From Lentzea fradiae (GTDB taxonomy: Bacteria; Actinomycetota; Actinomycetes; Mycobacteriales; Pseudonocardiaceae), in assembly GCF_900100955.1 (NCBI RefSeq), contig NZ_FNCC01000006.1:310001-374000 (forward strand): a stretch of 64,000 bases of DNA, in the 5' to 3' direction. The notes beneath the pieces are model-generated. The model ran no database searches. It was not told the DNA's origin and was given only the letters and a program-made list of their open reading frames with translations. Positions 29,311-36,067 of this stretch are shown one piece after another. Each line of letters opens with the position of its first letter. Position 1 is the stretch's first letter. The position numbers were made by a program, and so were the translations under genes.

Positions 29311-29337
29311 AAGGGCCGGCCACACGGGCCGGCCCTT
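29311..29337 (-). terminator. Terminator of the 62-aa peptide gene
   Basis: Perfect 11-bp arms (AAGGGCCGGCC / GGCCGGCCCTT) with a 5-nt loop and a T-rich run on the minus strand, about 20 bp after the peptide gene's stop. It supports the small upstream ORF being an expressed gene. Confidence 0.85.
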
Positions 29338-29357
29338 CGGGGATCACACGCGGTTCC

Positions 29358-29546
29358 TCAGTCGTCTGCGCCGCTCTCGGCGACACCGAGGAAAACTGTC
29401 CCGCCATTGGGCATGCGCCGGAACCAGTCGACAGAGGTGACCGGCTGACCGATCACCGGCCCGACGCCCGCGGGCAGGTGGGGAACAGGAACGCCGGCGC
29501 CGGCGGGGAGGTCCGGTCGGCGATTGATCTGGCTCGGGGTGGTCAT
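29358..29546 (-). CDS. 62-aa peptide, candidate RiPP precursor
   Basis: Small protein starting MTTPSQINRRPDLPAGAGV, rich in Pro, Gly and Val, with an acidic tail (ESGADD). The central PVTSVDWFRRMPNGGTVFL stretch contains Asp, Asn, Trp and aromatic residues but no Cys. There is a good AGAAGGAA ribosome site and a terminator right after the stop. I do not recognise a family. Its link to the HExxH protein upstream on the same strand, which resembles RiPP-modifying enzymes, makes it a candidate substrate. The 475-bp gap between them means co-transcription is uncertain. Confidence 0.6.
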   Translation of the reverse strand: MTTPSQINRRPDLPAGAGVPVPHLPAGVGPVIGQPVTSVDWFRRMPNGGTVFLGVAESGADD

Positions 29547-30021
29547 CGTTCCTTCTTGTTCGGATGTTCGCGAACGCACGGCGAGCGGGAGACCTCGGCA
29601 ACGCGAGACCGGTAAACGGCATCGCACTTGCCACTTCCCGCATGTCCGGAGGTGCGTTCTCGAACCGATGGCGACTGACTGTCAACATCGCGCGCCCGCC
29701 CAGTGCCAAGCCTGAGGGTGCGTCGCATCCCGGCTGATCGGGATGCGAAAGCCTACATCGGCCCGCAACCCCCTTCACCTGCGGCGGCGTCCGCCCGGCG
29801 ACTCTCGGTCACCACAGCGGAGCCGAAGATTCCACTTCAGGGTCAACAACGGAAACAGATTTTGCATCAGATTCCATTGAGGAGCGTCGGAACTTCTTCC
29901 TACTCGCAAAGGCGCGTACCAGGGCACCGCCGTTCAGTGACGCCGGGGACACCCCAGTCACACCATTGGTGACGCGTGATCCACCCGGTCGTGCGCCGCG
30001 ACTCGATCCGAAGAGCGGGCA
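29547..30021. other. Gene-free stretch between the peptide and HExxH genes
   Basis: About 475 bp with clearly lower GC than the flanks and no convincing ORF on either strand. It holds the palindrome GTTCGCGAAC 20 bp upstream of the peptide start, a strong hairpin further up, and presumably the promoter of the peptide gene. Confidence 0.6.
29723..29748 (-). terminator. Hairpin downstream of the HExxH gene
   Basis: Perfect 10-bp arms (TCGCATCCCG / CGGGATGCGA) with a 6-nt loop, about 270 bp after the HExxH stop and 175 bp before the peptide start. It may be a terminator or an attenuating hairpin in a long mRNA. Confidence 0.5.
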
Positions 30022-31236
30022 TCACGCCGCCGGCTCGACGAGCGACGCCGCCATGAGGAAGTGGAGTGCGACGGTGAGGCGTCCCGGGACACCGGAATCC
30101 GCGCCCCACACCGGCACCGCGGCCGACAGAAGCCGGCCGAACGACAGGGGCGACTCGTCGTCGAGGCGCGCCAGCAGCCAGCTCGCGTCGGAGTCGAGCC
30201 AGAAGATCTCCGGCGGCCGTCCCGGCCTCGCAGCCACCGCGCGGCCCGTGCCCGCGACGTCGAACCGCACGTCGTCCAGCACGCGAAAGCTCACGTGGTG
30301 CTCCATCGGCCTGCCCCGGTCGGCCTTCACCGGCTCGGCGGCCGGCACCCCGGTGAGCGCACCGAGCAGCCAGCGAGCGTCCGGCTGCAGGTCGCCGGTG
30401 TGGGCGAGCAGCCAGCGGCCGATCTCGTCCGCCCGTTCCCGCGCCTTCGGCAGCAGGGAGAGCGGGCCGGCCGGCTCGTCCCCGGCGACCAGCGCGAACT
30501 GGGCGAGGCAACTGTAGGCGTGCCAGGCGGCGAACGTCTGTTCCAGCGGCCAGCGTGCGTGCGACCACGAGTTCTCGAAGAACTCGGCGTCCTCGGCGTG
30601 CGCGTCGAGAAACTGCCGAGTGATGGCGAGGTCGAAGAACTTCTCGTGCGCGCCCTCGTGCACCAACGCCTCGGCGACCTCCATCGGCGTGGACGGCTCG
30701 TTGATCAGCACGATGCCGGGCACATACCTCGACGACGCCGAGATGACGCCACCGGAGGTTTCTTTCGCGAGCACGGTCACCATCGACACATGCGCGAGCA
30801 AGTCCTCCGCTGTCTCCGGTGCCAGCTTGCGCAGCAGACCGACGCCGTCGGCCACCAGCTGTGCCGCCGCCTCGAACCGGTCGCCGTCGTCCTCGGTCAG
30901 CGGCCTCGGTGACGCACCGGGTGGCGCGACGATCCGCAGCGGCGCCTCGATCAGCTCTGCGGTGCGCGGGTCCGCCACGAGCGGCAGTCCCGCGTCTCGC
31001 ACGCGCACGGTCGCGACGCGGCGCAGCAGGTCCAGGTCGAGCTCGCCCTTCCCGGCGAGCGCTCTGCCGATCTCGTAGCGGACGATCGGGTGGTCGAGGA
31101 GGTTGTCCGACAACCCCGAGCCCTGGGTGAACAGGCGGACCGCGAGGCGGTACAGAGTGCGCCGCTCGTCCACCAACGCTTCCGCGGGGGCGATGGCGGC
31201 ATGCAGGACATGCGCGCTCGCCGTGGGTGAACCCAT
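30022..31236 (-). CDS. HExxH-motif protein, putative alpha-KG-HExxH-type peptide hydroxylase
   Basis: A 404-aa protein. ALVHEGAHEKFFDLA places HExxH at residues 193-197, and AAWHAYSCLAQF gives a histidine at residue 239 as a possible third metal ligand. The pattern fits the mod_HExxH family (TIGR04267, from memory), members of which were recently shown to be alpha-ketoglutarate-dependent peptide beta-hydroxylases on RiPPs. The last 90 residues resemble a PqqD-type RiPP recognition element (DSDASWLLARLDD ... LHFLMAASLVEP); this is inference. ATG was chosen over the GTG one codon earlier. A zinc protease is the alternative. Confidence 0.68.
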   Translation of the reverse strand: MGSPTASAHVLHAAIAPAEALVDERRTLYRLAVRLFTQGSGLSDNLLDHPIVRYEIGRALAGKGELDLDLLRRVATVRVRDAGLPLVADPRTAELIEAPLRIVAPPGASPRPLTEDDGDRFEAAAQLVADGVGLLRKLAPETAEDLLAHVSMVTVLAKETSGGVISASSRYVPGIVLINEPSTPMEVAEALVHEGAHEKFFDLAITRQFLDAHAEDAEFFENSWSHARWPLEQTFAAWHAYSCLAQFALVAGDEPAGPLSLLPKARERADEIGRWLLAHTGDLQPDARWLLGALTGVPAAEPVKADRGRPMEHHVSFRVLDDVRFDVAGTGRAVAARPGRPPEIFWLDSDASWLLARLDDESPLSFGRLLSAAVPVWGADSGVPGRLTVALHFLMAASLVEPAA

Positions 31237-31331
31237 CACCGAACCGATCTCGTGTGTCGACGTCCCCCGACGCTGATGATCGAGAACTGTACTGACCCGG
31301 CCTCGCTCGCCGAGCCCGACAGGCCGAACGG

Positions 31332-31371
31332 ACCGGTGCCCGTGTCGTGACGCGACGACCCGAGCACCGGT
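31332..31371 (-). terminator. Inverted repeat after the 50-aa membrane peptide gene
   Basis: Eight-bp arms (ACCGGTGC / GCACCGGT) enclose 24 nt that itself contains GTCG/CGAC complementarity. It begins four bases past the stop codon, consistent with a terminator or attenuator before the HExxH gene. Confidence 0.5.
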
Positions 31372-31374
31372 TTC

Positions 31375-31527
31375 TCAGCCGAACAAGATGCTCGTCACGT
31401 TCACGAAGCCGACGACGGCGAGCGCGATGACCGACACGGCGACCATCGTGAGCACGGTGCGCCAGCCGATCGCGGTGACGGCGACGGCGACCGCTGCGGC
31501 TATTCCGAGTGCACTCCCTGCGGACAT
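31375..31527 (-). CDS. 50-aa membrane peptide
   Basis: Encodes MSAGSALGIAAAVAVAVTAI followed by a short polar turn (GWRTV) and a second hydrophobic run ending VTSILFG. It is thus a two-helix or hairpin membrane peptide. The ATG has a near-ideal GGGAGGGG ribosome site. It is the first gene upstream of the HExxH gene on the same strand, 136 bp away, separated by a hairpin. Function unknown; no family recognised. Confidence 0.6.
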   Translation of the reverse strand: MSAGSALGIAAAVAVAVTAIGWRTVLTMVAVSVIALAVVGFVNVTSILFG

Positions 31528-31616
31528 GTCGTACCCCTCCCGACTGAGCGAGCCCGCGCTCCCAGGTGTGGGCGGTCCTGGGCGTCTCGCCTGAACCCAG
31601 GATCCCGCGCTGTAGG

Positions 31617-31649
31617 TTGTCTGTCAACGGTTGTAAGGTTGCCAGACAA
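31617..31649. promoter_or_regulatory. Candidate GntR operator
   Basis: Twelve-bp arms TTGTCTGTCAAC / GTTGCCAGACAA match at 11 of 12 positions around a 9-bp centre. It lies about 40 bp before the gntR start and 90 bp before the divergent 50-aa gene, so it could control both directions. A TACGCT box lies 6 nt before the regulator ATG. Confidence 0.65.
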
Positions 31650-31685
31650 GTTGCAAGCAGACCGCGAGACACCTACGCTGGACCG

Positions 31686-32483
31686 ATGCCCGCCGACGAG
31701 GCCCCTTCCGGGGAGAGCTGGTCGCTCTCGCCGGACTCACGACGCCCGCTGCCCGAACTCATCGAGCAGAAGCTCCGGGAGCAGATCATCGGCGGCACCC
31801 TCAAGGCGGGAGACCGCCTGCCCACTGAGCCGGAGCTGGCCCGCAAGCTCGACGTGGCGCGGTCGTCACTGCGCACCGCCCTGCAGCGGCTGCAGCTGCA
31901 GGGCATCGTCGAGGTCCGTCGCGGACTCGGCTGGTACGTCCGCCGCACCGACCTGACCGCCGTCGAGGAGAACCTGGAGGGCAGGCTCGCCGCCCGCCGC
32001 TTCTCCCCCACCGACCTGCTGGAGGTGCGGATCGCACTGGAGACCACGGCCGCGAGCCTGGCCGCGGTCCGCGCGGACGACGGCGAGCTGGACGAGCTGG
32101 CCAAGCTGAACCGCCGCTACGAGCGCGCCTCCGCCGATGACGTGCAGGAGGTGGTCGAGGCGGACGAGGAGTTCCACTCGGCGCTGGTCCGCGCGTCGCA
32201 CAACGAGCTTCTGGTGCAGATGTACCAGGCGCTCGTACCCGGCCTTCAGGACTGCAAGCGGCACGCGCAGCCGAGCACCGGAGTCCACAACCGCTCGGCA
32301 AATGAGCACGATCAGGTGGTCTGGTTCCTGCGCAGGCACGACGAGGTGGGTGCCAAGAGCGCCATGACCACGCACCTGCTGGGCCTCTACGACGACCTGG
32401 CCACCGACAGCTCCGAGCCGCGGGCGACGATGAGCACCTACGTCGGCGTGTCGGACACGCCGATCTGGAACCGCTCACGCTGA
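31686..32483 (+). CDS. GntR/FadR-family transcriptional regulator
   Basis: A 265-aa regulator. The winged helix occupies residues 20-85 (LPELIEQKLREQIIGGTLKAG, PTEPELARKLDVARSSLRTALQRLQLQG, VRRGLGWYVR). The FCD/FadR ligand domain follows: DLLEVRIALETTAASLA, then EADEEFHSALVRASHNELL with the DxxFH metal motif, and a late histidine pair. The absence of an RBS and the TACGCT box suggest leaderless translation from ATG. The neighbouring HExxH/peptide locus diverges from it and is a possible target. Confidence 0.93.
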   Translation: MPADEAPSGESWSLSPDSRRPLPELIEQKLREQIIGGTLKAGDRLPTEPELARKLDVARSSLRTALQRLQLQGIVEVRRGLGWYVRRTDLTAVEENLEGRLAARRFSPTDLLEVRIALETTAASLAAVRADDGELDELAKLNRRYERASADDVQEVVEADEEFHSALVRASHNELLVQMYQALVPGLQDCKRHAQPSTGVHNRSANEHDQVVWFLRRHDEVGAKSAMTTHLLGLYDDLATDSSEPRATMSTYVGVSDTPIWNRSR

Positions 32484-32582
32484 CCCTGCGCTGTTGTGAC
32501 AAAAGGCGAACAGCTCTGGCGCCGCTGCCGCATCCCTCCCACCATGTAGCTACGACCGGTGGAGTGAGGGGGCGGGCGACGG

Positions 32583-33719
32583 GTGGAGGCTGCGCGCAAG
32601 CCCGCACTGGCGCTTGCTGTCGCGTCCGTCCTGATCCTCGTCGCCGCGGCGGATCTGGCCGCGGTGCTGTTGTGGCAACCGGCCTCACGCAGTCTGCTGC
32701 ACGACGTGCTGGTGGTGTTCTGGCCGTTGCCGGCATTCGCCGGGTTCCTGCTCGGGACCTATGAGCTGTTCCTGCACAAACGCCTCGTCACAGAGCTCGG
32801 CAGGGTTTCCGGGCCTGGCATCGTGGAGCACCTCTTGCCGTCCGAGGTGCTTCGAGCGTTCCTCTCGTCCCTCTACGGCCAGAACGAAGCGAACAACGAC
32901 GTGATCGCCGGCGTGCTGGGTGGCGACGGGCTGAGCCCGCGCAAGGACGACCTGACGATCAGCACCGACACCACGGTCAAGCTGGAGCTGCAGGGCATCG
33001 ACGCGAAGACCTACCACCTGCGGACGACTCAGCGATACCGGTTCCGCCACGACGTCCCCACCGACCGGTTCGTCATCTTCGCGACCTCGAACGCCACTCT
33101 GCGGGACACGATCAGCGCCGCCTGCCGGCACCCGTTGTTCGAGCTGTACTTCATCCCGGACCCGGCGTTGTTCCTGGAGTCCGTGGACGACCTGCGTCAT
33201 TCCACCCGGATCGCGATCGACTACCTCGACCACGAGGGACAGCCCCGCTCGGCGGAACCCAGCCAGATCCCACCGGTCGAGGTCCGTTTCGACAGGTGGT
33301 CGAACTACCTGACGTTCTTCCGCGAGGCAACGGGTCCGCTGGGCAAGCTCAGCCCGCTCGACCACACGAGCGACCTGCGGATTCTGGAGTGCGACCTCAG
33401 CGACATCGCGGAGGACCACGTGGTGCGCGCGGTCCGCGGGCTCACCGTGTGGTCACGCACCTTGCAGCGCACCAACGACGGGTTCTGCTACTGGCAGTCG
33501 CCCTATCCGTCCTTCGTGGACACGATCGGTCTCGACGCGAGAGCCTTGGAGGTCGAGGAGTCCCCCAGGTACGAGTTCCGGGTCATGCCGTTCACCTTCC
33601 GGTCCGCGACGGCCGCCGCACGGTGGCTCGAGGCGGGTGAGCTGGGTGACCTCGACGTGCGGTCCTGGCTGCTGCCAGGACACGGGGTCGCCCTGTTGTG
33701 GCGAGAGGCGACGACCTGA
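32583..33719 (+). CDS. Membrane-anchored protein of unknown function (pair member A)
   Basis: A 378-aa protein. Two N-terminal hydrophobic segments (about residues 8-32 and 38-58) precede a soluble domain of about 320 residues. It is distantly related to the convergent neighbour: YHLRTTQRYRF...FVIFATSNATLRDTISAACRHPLFE aligns with its VHISSRYEM...LLIAVTSSPTHTTALSDACPELFD, and both end GxGV(A/I)xxW. No catalytic motif or known domain is recognised. GTG start. Stop codons of the pair are one base apart. Confidence 0.7.
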   Translation: MEAARKPALALAVASVLILVAAADLAAVLLWQPASRSLLHDVLVVFWPLPAFAGFLLGTYELFLHKRLVTELGRVSGPGIVEHLLPSEVLRAFLSSLYGQNEANNDVIAGVLGGDGLSPRKDDLTISTDTTVKLELQGIDAKTYHLRTTQRYRFRHDVPTDRFVIFATSNATLRDTISAACRHPLFELYFIPDPALFLESVDDLRHSTRIAIDYLDHEGQPRSAEPSQIPPVEVRFDRWSNYLTFFREATGPLGKLSPLDHTSDLRILECDLSDIAEDHVVRAVRGLTVWSRTLQRTNDGFCYWQSPYPSFVDTIGLDARALEVEESPRYEFRVMPFTFRSATAAARWLEAGELGDLDVRSWLLPGHGVALLWREATT

Positions 33720-33720
33720 G

Positions 33721-34776
33721 TCACCAGTTGGCGATCACGCCTTGTCCTTGCACGATCCACTTGTCGAGCCGCAGCGCCAGGTAACCCTCGTTGTCGTCGA
33801 GGATCAGCGTGTCGACGCTGCCGATGAAGACCTGGATCCACACCTTCTTCCGGCAGACGCGCACGAGCTCCCGCATGTCGAACGTGATGGTCCTGGCGAA
33901 CATGGGGCGGTCCGCGTACCACCACGCTCCGGGCACTTCGAGGTCCTGCGACCAGTGGGCGTGCTGCCTGACGCGCACGAACTCGGTGTCCTCGTGGCTG
34001 AGATCCGCGTGGAAGAGCACGATGTCGGAGTTCTTCAACCTCACCGGCGGCGAGATGTACTTTCGAACGGCGGGGGCCGGCACCCTCCTGAACGCGACCG
34101 GTCTCGTGACGCCGCCGCCTGTTTCCACGTAGCACTCGAGCTTCTCGCCGAACTCCTTCGCGTCCTTCTCGAACGAGGTCGAGCCGGCGAGGGTCGACGC
34201 GTCGAACAGTTCGGGGCAGGCGTCGGAGAGCGCGGTCGTGTGCGTCGGCGACGAGGTCACGGCGATCAACAGCGGCCCTCTCGGCATCGTCATCTCGTAC
34301 CTGGAGCTGATGTGCACGGTCTGACCATCGATGCGTTCGGCTCGTATGGTGACCGACACGTCGTGGTAGGCAGGCCGGGATGACAGGACCACTGAAGCCA
34401 GCGAAGACTTGTCGCCACCACCTGGGACGTGCCGTTCGAGAGCGGTCGTCACGAGTTCCTCGGGACTCGTCGACTCCAGCACCAGCCGTCTGGTGGCGGA
34501 AGCGGTCACGGAGCTGGTGTCGTGCCGGATCGAGTCGAGCTTGCGGTTCATGTCCAGCAACAGGTCGCGGTGCTCCCGGGTCCTCGCCCATTCGAAGTAG
34601 ATCGAGATGAGCAGCACCAGGACGAGGTCCTTGGTGACGGACGCGAGACTCCGCGCCACGGCGTCACCGGCTTCCGGGTTGAGCACCGCGGACACGATGA
34701 CTCTCGGAACCGGCGTGTTGATGAGCGCGATCGTGGCCAGCAGGCTCCCGAAGTAGACGGGCACGCGGGAGCGCAT
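33721..34776 (-). CDS. Membrane-anchored protein of unknown function (pair member B)
   Basis: A 351-aa protein. Two N-terminal hydrophobic segments (residues 5-30 and 48-62) and a short helical linker precede the soluble domain it shares with the convergent gene. Conserved points include SPEELVTTALERH (member A: LPSEVLRAFLSSLY), the SRYEM...VTSSP stretch, VRVRQHAHWSQ...WYADRPMFARTI and the closing QGQGVIANW. An ATG start lies 7 bp after a short ORF with a strong RBS. Function unknown; a receptor/effector or self-recognition role can only be guessed. Confidence 0.7.
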   Translation of the reverse strand: MRSRVPVYFGSLLATIALINTPVPRVIVSAVLNPEAGDAVARSLASVTKDLVLVLLISIYFEWARTREHRDLLLDMNRKLDSIRHDTSSVTASATRRLVLESTSPEELVTTALERHVPGGGDKSSLASVVLSSRPAYHDVSVTIRAERIDGQTVHISSRYEMTMPRGPLLIAVTSSPTHTTALSDACPELFDASTLAGSTSFEKDAKEFGEKLECYVETGGGVTRPVAFRRVPAPAVRKYISPPVRLKNSDIVLFHADLSHEDTEFVRVRQHAHWSQDLEVPGAWWYADRPMFARTITFDMRELVRVCRKKVWIQVFIGSVDTLILDDNEGYLALRLDKWIVQGQGVIANW

Positions 34777-34783
34777 CGCCCGC

Positions 34784-34861
34784 TCACTTCCGCATCGCGC
34801 GATGCCGTGCCGCCTCGTCGAGGGCGGGCCGCTCCGGCGTCGCGAGGTCGCGGGAGATCAT
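34784..34861 (-). CDS. 25-codon upstream ORF, possible leader peptide
   Basis: Encodes MISRDLATPERPALDEAARH and five more residues. A GGAGGAGG ribosome site lies at ideal distance from the ATG, better than that of the downstream gene. The stop is 7 bp before the start of pair member B, suggesting translational coupling. No homology is recognised; it may be a leader peptide or small protein. Confidence 0.4.
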   Translation of the reverse strand: MISRDLATPERPALDEAARHRAMRK

Positions 34862-34951
34862 GACGGCCTCCTCCGTGCCGAAGACCTGGAGGTTATCGAG
34901 GAGGCCGGCCGGGCGGCGCCTGCCAGGCGGGTGAGCGCGGCTTGCAAGCGG

Positions 34952-34987
34952 ACGCAAGAAATTGCGTACACTTGCGTCATGACGCAA
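34952..34987. promoter_or_regulatory. LacI-type operators overlapping the lacI start codon
   Basis: A perfect 16-bp palindrome TTGCGTCATGACGCAA includes the ATG, and ACGCAA/TTGCGT arms with a 4-bp centre lie just upstream. The TACACT box between them is 6 nt from the ATG, so the repressor would cover its own leaderless promoter. TTGCG half-sites recur upstream of the ABC operon (positions 35976 and 35997). Confidence 0.75.
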
Positions 34988-35962
34988 CGGAGGCTGGCCG
35001 AGGTCGCGGCCAAGGTCGGGGTCAGCGAGGCGACCGTCAGCCGGGTGCTGAACGGCAAGCCGGGGGTCTCGGACGCCACCCGCAGCGCCGTCCTCACCGC
35101 GCTCGACGTGCTGGGGTACGAGCGGCCCACGCAGCTGCGCGGGGAGCGGGCGCGGCTGGTCGGGCTGGTGCTGCCGGAGCTGCAGAACCCGATCTTCCCG
35201 GCGTTCGCGGACGTGGTCGGCAACGCGTTGGCGCAGCGGGGTTTCACGCCGGTGCTGTGCACCAGGACGGCCGGTGGGGTGACCGAGGCCGAGTACCTGG
35301 AACTGTTGCTGGAGCAGCACGTCAGCGGCATCGTGTTCGCCGGCGGGCTGTACGCGCAGAAGGACGCGAGCCACGGGCACTACCAGCAGATGATGTCGCG
35401 CAAACTGCCCGCGGTGCTGGTCAACGCCGCCATAGACGATCTGGCGTTCCCGCGGGTGTCGTGCGACGACACGGTGGCGGTGGAGCAGGCGTACGGGCAC
35501 CTGACGTCGTTGGGGCACAGGCGGATCGGGGCCGTGCTCGGGCCGCCGGACCACGTGCCGAGCCTGCGGAAGCTGGAGGCGATCGAGCGGTGCGGCGGCG
35601 CCGACGTCGAGCACGCCATGTTCAGCCTGGAGGGTGGGCAGGCGGCGGCGACGAAGCTGGTGCAGCGCGGCGTCACGGCGATCCTGTGCGCGAGCGACCC
35701 GCTGGCGCTCGGTGCGATAAGGGCCGTGCGGCGTGCCGGGTTGGACGTGCCCAAGGACGTGTCGATCATCGGCTATGACGACTCCGCGTTCATGACCTGC
35801 ACTGATCCGCCTCTGACGACGGTGCGGCAGCCGATCGAGGCGATGGGGCGGGCGGCCGTCGAGCTGCTGGCGAACCAGATCTCCGGCAACGCCGTGGCGC
35901 CCGACGAGCTGTTGTTCGAGCCCGAACTGGTGGTGAGGGCGTCCAGCGCACCGGTGCGGTAA
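34979..35962 (+). CDS. LacI-family repressor of the alpha-glucoside operon
   Basis: A 327-aa regulator. The DNA-binding region is RRLAEVAAKVGVSEATVSRVLNGKPGVSDATR (residues 3-34), followed by a LacI hinge and a periplasmic-binding-protein-like ligand domain (LVGLVLPELQNPIFPAFAD ... GIVFAGG ... VSIIGYDDSAFMTCTDPPLTTV). Tandem operator sites cover its own start. The next genes encode a maltose-type ABC importer and a GH13 enzyme, so a glucoside is the likely inducer. Confidence 0.93.
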   Translation: MTQRRLAEVAAKVGVSEATVSRVLNGKPGVSDATRSAVLTALDVLGYERPTQLRGERARLVGLVLPELQNPIFPAFADVVGNALAQRGFTPVLCTRTAGGVTEAEYLELLLEQHVSGIVFAGGLYAQKDASHGHYQQMMSRKLPAVLVNAAIDDLAFPRVSCDDTVAVEQAYGHLTSLGHRRIGAVLGPPDHVPSLRKLEAIERCGGADVEHAMFSLEGGQAAATKLVQRGVTAILCASDPLALGAIRAVRRAGLDVPKDVSIIGYDDSAFMTCTDPPLTTVRQPIEAMGRAAVELLANQISGNAVAPDELLFEPELVVRASSAPVR

Positions 35963-36067
35963 CGCAGTCGACTTCTTGCGAGTTTTCGTCTGGATATTGC
36001 GTTCAGATGTAACGGGGACTTATGGTCGCCGTCACATCGACGCGCTCGCGAGAAGGGCGGCCCCACC

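Noticed and set aside
29703..29972. 89-codon plus-strand ORF between the peptide and HExxH genes
   Set aside because: No RBS, biased composition without domains, and it crosses the hairpin; more likely non-coding.
34784..35614. 276-codon minus-strand frame over lacI
   Set aside because: Only its last 25 codons, with their own RBS, look real; the rest is antisense to lacI.
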